The notes under the pieces are model-generated. The model had not been told where the DNA came from. It worked only from the letters and a program-made list of their open reading frames with translations, and did no database searches. This document shows, piece after piece, positions 1-14,000 of a stretch of 64,000 nt of DNA; position 1 is the stretch's first letter; each line of letters begins with the position of its first letter. The position numbers were made by a program, and so were the translations under genes. The stretch covers positions 63,031,078 to 63,095,077 of the forward strand of contig CM055895.1 of NCBI GenBank assembly GCA_029582155.1, read 5' to 3'. Origin of the DNA: Panopea generosa (taxonomy: Eukaryota; Mollusca; Bivalvia; Adapedonta; Hiatellidae).

Positions 1-231
1 TCATATGATTTATTATTTACAAATTCCATAATAATGGAACGTTTAAAAGAAAACCCGCGTATTAAAACTTGTCTGCTTTGTTTCTTTGTTGGGAAGATAC
101 AATATGCATAATTTGTACGTTCACACATACAACAGAAACTGTCTAAGAGCTGAAATATGTTTTTGAACGTGAATAGAAACCAGCGATGGAGCTTGATAAC
201 ATCTACGGTCAGATATATTAAAAAATGAAAT

Positions 232-500
232 GAGATTGATTGAAAAGTTAGCGTCACGTTCATTCTATCCCGGGGTAACGTACGATCAGCCAACCTAACC
301 ACGCTTTCCTGCGATCCTGGAATGTTAATCAGTACTCCAGAACACCCCATCTCCGCAAGTAACTGATAACTTTCCCACTTGAATCAGTGGTGAGAGACGA
401 ATAGCAATGTGGCGCAATGTCGTATATCAATCATCGCGGAGACTGTGCTGGGCAAGGCTTCGAACTCACGACCCCCGGATTGATAGTCAGACGCTGCCTA
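232..500 (-). mobile_element. SINE family A copy in RADIL intron 7
   Basis: In reverse, it has the B box (GAGTTCGAAGCC), the GATTCAAGTGGGAAAGTTAT body, and the GACGCTAAC end with a short tail. It is degraded. It lies 40 bp beyond the exon 7 donor. Confidence 0.75.
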
Positions 501-542
501 CAAATATAATACACATGCATTATCACTGGCACATACACTCAC

Positions 543-1982
543 CTTCTGCCACGCCGTAGAGCGCTTTCAGTCGTCTAAGATGATTCCAAAATGACGTGTC
601 TTCCGGCGTACGGACAAGGTCTATCACACCGCAGTTGTCGGGCAGGGCAAACGGTGGGTGGGTAGAAAGAGGCAATATCCCAAATGCTGTAAAATAAAGA
701 AGGTATGATTATCAATAAGCATGGGAAGTTAGAAGTATTAAAATACACGCATAATAAATACTCTCATGTTACAAACGGCCATGTCGTCGCCCATTGGTGC
801 AATAAGGTACCAAGTGCATATGAAATAAGAAGGCACTTGGTACCTTTTTGCACCAATGGGGCGATGTATATTATGGATAGAAGGACAATAGCAGCTTACC
901 AGTCAGAAGAAAGGAATGGATAGTGGCATACTAGTTCATATGACAGTAAACGTTATGATAACATATTAATGATGATATCATAGACATTGTCATACTAGTT
1001 TATATGACAGTTGTGATAAAATATTAATAATAATATATAATCAATTTCCAATTGTCGTTTTAACATGAAAGGAAAACGTACACCAGTACTACTGGATCGA
1101 TTACGAGCAGACAAATGATTACATTGTCACCTTGTATTAATTACTATATAGTAGTGTAATATATTGATAAGTTGTAGTTTTATATGCTCGTTTCAGGTTA
1201 CCTTCTTTTTCTATCGCTTCTAATTCATCTCCTGGTGGGGTCCATGCTACAGGTAAGGTTTTACTACCCAAGTGGTAGTTTGTAAGCAGGTGATATAGCT
1301 GCCCGTGGGTGAGAGGCTGGTAGTGAGTCTTCATTATATGCCACTGGTACTGAAATTATAAACATATGAATTTACATATTTCATTTCTCTCAAAATGGAC
1401 CTGTTGGTTAAACTCATTTTTATAATTTAAGTTATGTATTGCAAGTATTATCATATAGTATCCGCGCTAGTATACACAACTGTCAGTAGCAGAAACGTCG
1501 TATACGCCGCAGCTTATATACATACCCAATCAGCTGCAACTGTATTCTCAGCAACCAAGTAACTTGCACATATTTATTGTTACCATCCCAAGCGCTACTT
1601 AAAATCCGTTTGTGTAGTAATTAATTTGTCTTCTTTGCATTTGTAACACAATTGTATAGTCCTTGCAGGATATTCAGGTGTGAGAATAGCTTTCTTCTCA
1701 GTTCTGTTATTATATACCTCTGTGTTTTGAATATATGTATATGTAATATGTTAATAACAAATATGTAGTGTTTAAACCAAATAACTTTTATCTAAGGTGT
1801 AATTTGTTATATGTAATTTATCAGTTAAAAATAACAAAGGTACCCCAAAGCGAGTTTTAGGAAATATTTGCTGCTGCATTTTCAAAATAAATTTGAACTA
1901 AAATGAATGTTAAGTTAAGATCGTCATGGGAGATTGAATTTATTCAAATGAGTTCTCTCGTTAACAAAATTCTTTATTATTA

Positions 1983-2023
<41 letters not shown>

Positions 2024-5000
2024 TTTTTTTTTTTTTTTTTTTTTTTTTATTATAAACCTTAACACATTAATTCAACTTCCAGCATATTATAGATCATTAC
2101 CTTAACCAGTGTATTTTTTGAAGTGGCAAGTAATTCGGACGCCGCTAGCAAACGTTCAAACATCTGTCCAAACTCATCTTCTAGCCCGTTTTGTGTAGCC
2201 CAGTCTTCTAATTGACTCAGATTAGCTCGGACTCGAACGCCAGATTGCCAGTTGAAATACTGTGTGCCAGATTCTGTATAAAGAACAAACTCATTTGAGC
2301 TACTACATAAGCTTGGCTTCGGAGTTGTCATTCATTGTAAACATTCAATATGACAATTTTAATACTCAATAAAACATATATTAAATATTAAAAGAAACGC
2401 TATTTGGAATGGCCGTATCTAATGTTGAGAGAACTTGTCCGACCATTTTGCCTTATTTTTTATTTGATTTAGATCTATATGCATACTATATATTGCAATA
2501 TGTATTTATATTATATGGCAATAAAATATGTTTAAACTAACTATTGAGACGGCCGAATGTGTAAGTCAAGAAGAGACATTTTAGCAAGCTAAAAATAAAT
2601 ACACAACAAAGTAGTTTTTATTTACATAACTTCAATTTCAAACATATTAAATTAAAATGTCTTTCAATAGCAGAACATACAGCGAAAATCACGACCACCT
2701 ACCTTCCACCATCAACTTGTTGAAAATGTTGGTGTTGGTAAAAAAGAACAGGTATGTAAACAGTTGTCGCGTGATGCTCTCGTGCAGCATGACAGAGTGC
2801 GTCACTTCCGCCAGCGCCTCAAACATACGAATGATGTCTTCCATTGAACTTTCCTCAGAGTTGGCATCGCTGAAGGGGTTGCTATTTAAAAGTGCTGATA
2901 ACGTTGGATGCAGAGACTGAAAATAAGAAAAACAATATACTGTAATTATAATGCATATTGTACATCTATGAAAATGGTTGAAGACAGTAGTGATTGAATA
3001 TAAACACTTGGTGTAAAGTTCAACCATTGTATTTCAATTTGTATATTCATTAAACGTAAATATACAATATAAACATCCGTTTAGTAAATAACAATTTATA
3101 CACTTTCATACAATCATATAAGTGTAACAGGAGAAACACTTGTAGTTTAAGAAAATCCATAGAATGTCCGCAGATATACATTAAAGTATTACTGTACAGA
3201 AGTGCATAGTCACTGCTAATTATCCTGTTTGAAGTTAAAATGATAAGAAGTTAGTTAGAAGTCCTACTTAAACATTAAGTGTTATGCACGTCTGTAGAAT
3301 CCATGCACGCGCCTAGCGGCTGAAACCGCAGCATTACTTATGAACTACATTGTGAATGTTAAAACTCGAAAACTGAAGAACGAAATTAAAGTACGCTTTC
3401 TGCGACTAACTCTTAACCATTAAATTCTATTTCATAACTAAAAACGTGTTTAATGCGCTTTGAGAAATCACCATGTTACTAGCACATGTGACCTATAGTA
3501 ACCTATAAAACAATACTTTTTGGCGGGTCTTTCAAATCTCAGCACCACTCTCCTAGTAGCAAGTTTTGAATTGATAATAGCTGCATGGATTAACTGTAAA
3601 GCTGGTGGTTTTCAAACAAGAACAGGTTGTCATCCGTGTATGATAAGGCGGATATATTTTGCTAAACGTATTAACGTGTAGAACTACCTGGCTGATAAAA
3701 CAAGTACATAAAAACATGATCTTACATCAATAATAATTATTTTAAAATTTGAATGAAACTGTTTCTATAAAAGTTCACTGTAAGATACACTTACAGTAGC
3801 AATATGATATTCCAGATACACCGGTCGGTAACATGTTAAAATGTGCGTGTCAGTTGAAAGGCTTTTGACACATTCTTAAGACGTAACAAGCATTAAAATC
3901 GAATGAAAACATATATCGCATTTGAAGAAACTTTCGGTTTTATTTAAATGTATTAATTACATTATGCATCTTGTATAACATGGACATTTTGTGTGATATC
4001 CATACAGATGAATAATTTTGGCGCGAAAAATACCTCTACAATTATTAAAACCAAAACTTACTTTTGTTACAGTGTAGACACACTGTTGGAAACAGAACAT
4101 AATAATCTCTTCCAGTCCAGTCACTAGTTGTCCTAGCGCATGCTTGGCACTATCTTCCTTTCTTGGAGATTTGTCGCTGCGCCCTCTGTTGGAGCCTCTA
4201 TCTGATAATGGAAGTTCCGGAAGTTGAAACGTGTGTTTCAGGAAAAGCAGAAGTTGTACACAGTTTGATTTCCACAACAACAGACGCTGCAGTTTCTGGT
4301 CTCTTTCGGTTGGCGGCAATGTAGCGTCGAGCAATGTACTGTAAATGTTTAATTTGACTCGTGAATATATATACATAACAAACAATTCGAGCATTATATA
4401 GTTGTTTCGTTGACAATTTTGTTCTTCGATACATAGATGTTACAGGCATACACCATTTATAAGAGGATGCGATTCCGTGGGAAAGTCGCATAATGGCGGT
4501 TATTTCTTCTTCTTTAAAAATGCATTTTCCTTATTTTAATGCTATTTTTTTTATCTAAATGACATTATTGATGTAATATCATTGTCATGTTTGAATTGTG
4601 AATTCAGAAAAAAGATGCTTGAAAATTGGGGTATGAATATATGATTTCGGAAGTCTACTTTTACTATGTCAACCGTTTACACATTGAACAGTAAACAAAT
4701 ATCTTATATGACACATGGCCCCTACTTTTCTCATCATATTTTGGTAGTGCAGAGGTTGACAAACAGCAAAATGTAAGTTTCATTTCTTTCATTGGGTATC
4801 TCTTTGAAAGACAAGTCTTCAAACTTTTATTATTTACTATAGAATAAAGAACAACAAATAATGGTGGGTTTACACTTTTAAGCATTCGGTATATGTTACA
4901 TTCACAAATGTCTACACTTAGAATCATGATGGTGAACCTTAAGCTCTCAACAAAGTCGTTAGAATATAAACATAATAGGTACGAGATAACAGAGTATTTT

Positions 5001-8000
5001 ATCTCGCAGGACCGGCTTACTTGTTACGCACAAAAAAATCATATTTTGAAATTTTATGGCAGTGGCTTTTATATACAATATTTTCGAATGAAAACCAACT
5101 CAATCATAAAAGTACAAACTTTCTTTCAAAACTCCCAACGCTATGACTCATGAAGTATAGTTGCAAGTAAGAAGATAGAAGTTCGATTCAGTGTTATTCG
5201 AGTTTCGTTCTTCGTCTTTCGTTAATTAAGTGTGTAATTCTTCAATATTGGAGGTAAACAAGTTGATTTAGTTTTTTAAGTTGTATGCTAAAGGCATGAT
5301 CCGAATATCGAACCAACTTCAGGTTGCCCTAAAATTACCAGTATCTATCTAACAGATGTGCATATATCTATTTCTCCCTTTAAAACATGTCTTCATTAAT
5401 TAGGACTCGATCAGATGTTGCCAGTCTATAAAGATTTGAATTCCATCGGAAGTACATCGATCGATTTAAATAATTAATTAGCGAACACTTCTGTTTTAAA
5501 CAACAATTTAAGTCACTTTACTACCGTTGTTCACAGAATACATTGAAACTGTAATGTACAACCGTTATGGCACGTGTATGTGAAGTTATTTATCTAATTT
5601 TAAATTACTCAGGCATTACGTTGATTGAATAAGTTTTACGGAGTATCAAAAAAAAATATATATATAATGTAAACAGGAAGTAACGCGCAATACTCGCATT
5701 CACCGTGTACAAAAATGCATAACGATACATGTATTTGGTAACAAATAAATATGTAAAGTTGACCTAGAACCTAGGTTCGCCTTGTTCGAGGTACATGAGC
5801 CAGAAATATCGTATTATCGCTACCACCCCCGTCATTTCAGAGTATGTTTGTCTAAATCTGGAATATGCATGATATATTTTCTACCATATATAATTCATAG
5901 TTACAACCCGACCCCTACACGGAGTCACATATACCCACATTTGCAGCGTGTTACCCATCTATTACCAGATGTTAGATATAGGCGCTTAATTAAACATCGT
6001 CTATCGCGTGTAAATCTATCTACCCATTTTCATACTTTTATGCAAAAACACATACTATTTCCGAAATGATAAATATCAGTATCAGCTTGATATTTAACTC
6101 TATAAATCTAATATCAAAATCTATCTGCAATTTTGACAATGCATCCTTCAAGCTTAACAAACTTAAGGAAAGATCATATCCGGTTGTGTGAACCTCTATG
6201 AACTCATCGGAGCATCATTTTTATTTGTTTTGTGATAAAGAATGGGATATTTCTATGGCTATATTCAATACAAGATAATATAAAGATAAAATTAGTTTTT
6301 GAGTAGATACAAGTAACAATGCTCCATTTGGAGTCGGTCATGTGCATTTTTTATTTGTTTATTCAGTAAACACTCAAACTATTGGGTTCCCACAGACGGT
6401 TCGACACAATGAACCGACTCATGATTTAAACACATTAATTTTGCTCGAGTCACGAAAACGTCAATTAAAGTCAACCCCGCAACCTTGGAGAATGTTATAT
6501 AAAATTATTGTTTTGTGGTGTACTGATCTTTATAATTTATTTGTAACATTCCTTTGCGTATGTTTAATTGCGCATTTTTATAACTGAGCATTTAGTGTGA
6601 CATATATTGAGAAACGGGAAAACGTCTTTACAGCCAAATAGAAATTAACGTATCAAGAGTTCGTCGTATAATAAGGACCTCATGCAAAGATACCCGTATC
6701 CTTCATCAAGCATACAGACTACAGCAATTACATAATGATTTGTTCTGGGTGCACCGGGAGCTAATTGTTGATATTAGAGTATCCCGACCTGCAAAACATC
6801 TTTTAGAAAGACAGATTAGTCTTCGTTTCTTTTTGTTATTTTTTCCTGCAATTTTATCTGGTTCGCCGGTTTGAAAATGCATGTTAAGGACAAATCGAAT
6901 ACATTTTTTTTTCTTCTATATTGATCATTGATTTAGTGTAACAATTCCTTCAAGCTCAGGTTACATGTATGTATCGAGTATAGATAACTAACATATTTTA
7001 CTGAAGATAGTATATATGTGTTTATAATTCATTTACAGTATGGTACTAGAGAATATACATTTGGTTATAGTTCAATAACAGTGTGGTACTAGAGAATATA
7101 CATATGGTTATAATTCATTTACAGTGTGGTACTAGAGAATATACATTTGTTTATAATTCATTTACAGTATAGTACTAGAAAATATACATTTGGTTATAAT
7201 TCATTTACAGTGTGGTACTAGAGAATATACATTTGGTTATAATTCAATAACAGTATGGTACTAGAGAATATACATTTGGTTATAATTCATTTACAGTGTG
7301 GTACTACAGAATATACATTTGGTTATAATTCATTTACAGTGTGGTACTAGAGAATATACATTTGTTTATAATTCATTTACAGTATGGTACTAGAGAATAT
7401 ACATTTGGTTATAATTCATTTACAGTGTGGTACTAGAGAATATACATTTGGTTATAATTCAATAACAGTATGGTACTAGAGAATATACATTTGGTTATAA
7501 TTCATTTACAGTGTGGTACTAGAGAGTATACATTTGGTTATAATTCATTTACAGTATGGTACTAGAGAATATACATTTGGTTATAATTCATTTACAGTAT
7601 GGTACTAGAGAATAAACATTTGGTTATAATTCATTTACGGTGTGGTACTAGAGAATATACATTTGATTATAATTCATTTACAGTGTGGTACTAGAGAATA
7701 TACATTTGGTTATAATTCATTTACAGTATGTTACTAGAGAATTTACAGTATGGTACTAGAGAATATACATTTGTTAATTATTCATTTACAGTGTGGTACT
7801 CAAGAAAATACATTTGGTTATAATTCATTTACAGTATGGTACTAGAAAATATACATTTGTTTATAATTCATTTACAGTATGGTACTAGAGAATATACATT
7901 TGGTTATAGTTCATTTACAGTGTGGTACTAGAGAAAATAAATTTGGTTATAATTCATTTACAGTATGGTAGTAGAGAATATACAATTGGTTATAATTAAT

Positions 8001-11000
8001 TTACAATGAGGTACTAGAGAATATATTTGGTTATAATTCATTTTAAATAAGGTACTTAAGAATATACATTTGGTTATAATTCATTCACAATGTGGTACTA
8101 AAGATAGTATACATTTGTTTATTATTCTGTTACAGGATGGTACTTAAAATAGTATACATTTGTTTATTTTTCTGTTGCAGGATGGTACTAAAGATAGTAT
8201 ACATTTGTTTATTATTCTGTTGCAGGATGGTACTAAAGAAAGTATATATATGTTTATTATTCTGTTACAGGATGGTGACTAAAGATAGTATACGTTTGTT
8301 TATTATTCTGTTACAGGATGGTACTTAAGAAAGTATACATTTGTTTATTATTCTGTTGCAGGATGGTACTAAAGATAGTATATATATGTTTATTATTCTG
8401 TTACAGGATGGTGACTAAAGAAAGTATACATTTGTTTATTATTCTGTTGCAGGATGGTTCTAAAGATAGTATATATAGGTTTATTATTCTGTTGCAGGAT
8501 GGTACTAAAGACAGTATACAATTGTTTATTATTATGTTACAGGATGGTGACTAAAGATAGTATACATTTGTTTATTATCCATTTACATGATGATATTAAA
8601 GAATATACATTTGTTTACAATTCTGTTACATGATGGAACTTAATCCAGTAACTTTGTGTTGATCATTATTTTCAGGATGCGGTACTAAAGAAATTATACA
8701 TTTGTGTATTATTCTGTTACAGTGTTGTACTAAAGACCATACGTTTGTTAATAGTTCATTTACATGATTGCATTAAATATTATACATTTGTTTATTATTT
8801 ATGTACACGATGGTACTAAATAAAGTGTACATGCATTTAGTATTAGTGTACAGGATGGTACTAAAGAGTATACATTTGTTTATTATTTATTTACAGAAGG
8901 GTACTAAATAGTATACATGCATTTATCATGTATGTAGACGATGGTACTAAATAAAATGTACATGCATTAATTATAAGTGTACAGGATGGTACTTAAGAGT
9001 ATACATTTGTTTATTATTTATTTACAGAAGGGTACTAAATAGTATACATGCATTTATAATGTATGTACACGATGGCACTAAATAAAATGTACATGCATTT
9101 ATTATAAGTGTACAGGATGGTACTAAAAGTATGCATTTGTTTATTATTTATTTACAGAAGAAAACTAAATATTATACATGTATTTATTATGTATGTTCAC
9201 AATGGTACCTAATAAAATGTACATGCATTTATTATTAGTGTACAGGATAGTACTAAAAAGTATACATTTGTTTATTATTTATTTACAGAAGAAAACTAAA
9301 TATTATACATGTATTTATTATGTATGTACACGATGGTGCTAAATAAAATGTACATGTATTTATTATTGGTGTACAGGATGGTACTAAAGATTATACATTT
9401 GTTTATTATTCTGCTACATGACGGTGCTAAAGAATATACATGTGTTTATTATTCTGCTACAGGACTGTGCTAAAAAATATACATTTGTTTATTATTCTGC
9501 TACAGGACTGTGCTCAAGAATATATATTTGTTTATTATTCTGCTACAGGACTGTGCTAAAGAATATACATTTGTTTATTATTCTGCTACAGGACTGTGCT
9601 AAAGAATATATATTTGTTTATTAATCTGCTACAGGACTGTGCTAAAGAGTACATGTTTGTTTATTATTCTGCTACAGGACATTGCTAAAGAGTATACATG
9701 TGTTTATTATTCTGCTACAGGACAGTGCTATAGAATATACGTTTGTTTATTATTCTGCTACAGGACGGTGCTAAAGAGTATACATGTGTTAATTATTCTG
9801 CTACAGGACGGTGCTGAAGACAGTATATCTTAGCTCATCGTTATTGTACAGAATGGTTCTTAAGACATATGTACATTATACATTTATACCTTTGATTACA
9901 TAACAGCAAGATTGCTATAAACCCAAAGAAAGAAACAATATGCCGCTAAGAGTATTTGTGGAAAATACAAATAATCGGAAATATTTTATAAAAAATAGAG
10001 AATATTGAAAATGTATCGATAACACGTTTAATATCTACTTTTCAAAATCAATATATGAACGTATCAACAGTGTTTCCTGCGAGGAGACAGATGGTGTAAA
10101 TATAACATACATATGTTATGCTTTAATGCATTCCTTGAAGTAGAATTATTTTCTTTATTATCATGTTAATAACTTATTTATTAGATATTTTAATCATCGA
10201 GTATTTAGAGACTTATAAAGCTCTTCAACTCGAATCATCAATCAATACAAGACAGTTAGCTTCTATTGTCTGCTCTTGTATATTAACAAGAGTACGTCCT
10301 ATATTTGGTAAGTTGTGCATTATTAATATACCCGTAAGACCTCATAAATCATGAAATATTAGCCTATGTCATAAGTCAATGATGCAGATTAAAATTCAAT
10401 CAAAATCAGACAATGTGGAGACGTTTTTTATAATTACAGTATAATAATTACGACTACAGCCTCAGTGATAATTGATATATGACATTTCGTCTCATTGTCA
10501 TTCGTTTCTCACCGCTGATTCAAGTGTGAAAGTTATCAGTTACGACGGTTATTTTTAAGGAGATTGATCCAAAAATATGGTTCAATTAATCTTCATTATC
10601 TACTTTTTGAAGAACTATATGCATACATAGCATGCATGTACGTATCACTACGTGTAGGTTTATATGATGGTATATACATCTAACGAAAAACCATACATAA
10701 ATACCGTAGCCATATTTTATAATGAAAGAGTTGTTGTCATTGACTTTTATTAGATTTCTATTAAATAACTTTACTATTTAAATGTTTTACTTACCACGTG
10801 AACTTGCTTGCTGACAATGACTTGGCAGTTTCCTGTAATGAATGTATTTAACTTTTTAAAAAAGAGTAGAAATATACTGAAAATATATACTGTTCCATCA
10901 ACGGTTTGGAATATATACTTAAAAACTTAAATCTAAATAAAGCTTCCATATGAGTAAGATTTTATACTGGTTCCACTATAACTCCATATTTTATTTATTT

Positions 11001-14000
11001 AGTTTGTCTCAGCCGAACCTGGTTAGCCCAGTCGGTAGCGCGATTGACTTTCAATACATGTTTCGTGAGTTCGAACCCCGCTCGGCCACAGCCTCAGTGA
11101 TAATTGATATATGACATTTCGTCTCATTGTCATTCGTTTCTCACCGCTGATTCAAGTGGAGAAGTTATCAGTTACTTGCGGAGATGGGTGTACTCGATTA
11201 CTGATTAATCGCCCAGGAAAGAGTGGGCAGTTTAACTAAGTGTATGTTAGCATTCGACGGCATAAGAATGACGCTAAAATACTCACACAAACAAGACCGG
11301 GCTCGATTAGCTCAATCGGTAACGCGCTTAATTATTACTCCAGGGGTCGTGAGTTCGAATCCCCGCCCGGCAACAGTCTCTGTGATGACTTATATCCGAC
11401 ATTGTGTCGCATTATCATTCGCCTCTCAACGTTGATTCAAGTGGGAAAGCTATCAGTTACTTGCGGAGATGGGGTTTGCTCGAGTACTGGTTAACCTTTC
11501 AGCATCCTGGGAAACAGTGGTTAGGTTAACTGATCGTCTGTCAGTCCTCGAATAAAAATGACGCTAAATATTCAACAATCAATCAATCAATCAAACAAAC
11601 AACAATTTGTCACTCAGAATGGATAATTAATCAATAGAATCACGACCAATAGTTCAATAACTTAAGTAAAACATATTAGAATATGTTTGTGACCCTGGAA
11701 TAGGTTATTTATCTAGTATCTAATACAAGACGGCTAGACTATATACAGTTATGCGGGAGCCAGTCTAAAATCATGATATCGCCTGAATGTTTTAGTATTT
11801 AAGTGTAAGCTGATGAAGCCTCAAGAAGTTCCATCAATATTTACTTAACTATGTGGATATTTAACGTGTCTATTTTATAGACATATAAGTTTGTTTAAGA
11901 GTCCTCCGTGGCCGAGTGGTCAATGCGCCGTCTCAAGATCACTGACCTCCCACCACTAAGGTCGTAGGTTCGAATCCCGCTCGTTCCAAAACCTTTACGT
12001 GAGAAAGTTTGCCAGTTACTTGCGGAAGGACGGTGGTTCTACTCAGATTCATTCTGGAGGGTTCCTCCACCAAAAAAAACTGGATATGCCATATATAGTC
12101 TGAAATGCGTTGAAAAATAGCGTGAAAGTACAAAAAAATAAAAAAAAAGTTAAATTGTACACATTTCTTGCACATATGTGTATTGCACGACTTTCGATAA
12201 ATTGCTATTTTATCATATGTGCGTTATACATGGCATTTTGTAATAGTTATGTTATCAAGCAGATGTCAATTATTTTAACATTTTTAAAGTACATTGATTT
12301 GAAAATATTTACATAATAACTTTTAAAACTATATTATAATAATATTAACGCTGCTAAACTGGTGTACACTTTAAAAGCGCATTTTGCAGTATACTGTTTA
12401 TATTCATTATTTACATAGACTGAATAAAAATGATCTAAATATTGATTTGTTAATTAAAATTCGATTCAAATCAACGCTGTTAAGCACTTGAATGAACAAG
12501 ACCCAGGTAAAATAAGATTGCTATCGAAGGGTGTGATGCCTATTTAATTTTTAACTAGCCCGAAACTAGACTTCATGGGAAATTAACAGGTATTAACCCA
12601 ATAGCAAAACGGCGGTGATAAACATATTCGTTTCAAATTAAAAATTAATTCGCCGGAAATAAAATGTATTGAAACTACCATTAAGGTTTTAGTTTAAAAA
12701 TTAAACCTGTGTAAGCTAAAATTTGACAGATGGCTTAATCATAGTGTTGTGTTTGTCAATAAGGCAAAAACACCGTATTCCTTCATGTTTTCGTTGGCAT
12801 TAAATTAATAATTTAACATGCATTGCTTAGGACGCGTTATCTGCATATGAAAATACTGTTGCCCGATGGGGTTTAGGAATTACGGTCTTCCGCTATGAAC
12901 ATATAATTCTTTAACGTGCTGAGATTTTAGAAAGAGCATGTCGTATAAACCTAATTTAAAATTTATTTTATTTTAATTCTGAAACAAGTTATCATAACTA
13001 AGACAAATCACGCTCGAAGTCTTCCTGAGAAGAACCAGTACTAAGCATACGCGGAAAAGTGTCTTGCTCAAAGACATCACACACAACCGTGGCGAAAGAT
13101 CGAACCAACGGCCCTTCGATCATGGGTTCGATGCTTTACCACCGGACCACGTGCTGTCAGATAATCAAGAAAACATTTTCCTTACAAATAGAAGATATGA
13201 CCCATGGACGTACACAAAAACTTATTGTATTTGCTTGAACAGTATGAGTATTTTAGTACTGGCAAAGTAGTCTATGCCTGAATGGATCTAACAAGATTTT
13301 GCCGTATTAATTAGCGGTATATTTCCTAAATAAACACCCGTTTAGCCTCAAACATTTTATCTCCGATGTCAATCTTATGTATCAACTATATTTAATTGTA
13401 GTGTTATAGTATAGCGCTATGCCTTCAAGTTTGATACCCATGTCAGAACGGCGTATGGCGATTTTTAATTCATTATTCATTGTCTCAACGACTAAATCCT
13501 TGAGAAGAATATAAATTATTAACAATTAAGGGGGGCTTATTTGCGTGACCTACGTATGCGCACCGATGAATTGCCAAAATATTTTAATTTATCAAAAGGG
13601 CACCGACAGCACGACACGAGACGATATGCCACTCAGTCAACTCCTGTAATGTCTTAATTCTAATATAAACAGATTTAAGTATATCAAATATATAAATGAA
13701 TTAAAATTATCTTACTTACAAAGGCTTACTCGGATAATATTTAATTGTTCAAACAGTTTGGAGGATTAAATCAATTAAACCAAACATCGACCCCGTCAAA
13801 TAACATTAAACGGTGATTCGTGTTTAATTGTGGTCCTTCAAATGCTGATTATTCACCAATATTATGATACCCAGATGACTTTTAAACAGTAAAATCCGTT
13901 CTATACCCACAGTTAACAGGTAAACAAGACGATATGTAAACGGGACGAAGATGGCCTGAATTATAACTGTCTCCATTCGAGGATATATTTCAACACATAT

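Noticed and set aside
8092-8554. Two 78-codon frames with repeated MVLKIVYICLLFC segments
   Set aside because: A product of the 45-bp minisatellite period; no start context or flanking gene structure.
7020-9835. CRISPR-like array
   Set aside because: Units are contiguous and diverged without unique spacers, in an animal intron.
11296-11370. Possible functional tRNA gene
   Set aside because: A and B boxes are present but stems pair poorly and the sequence continues into a SINE body; treated as a SINE head.
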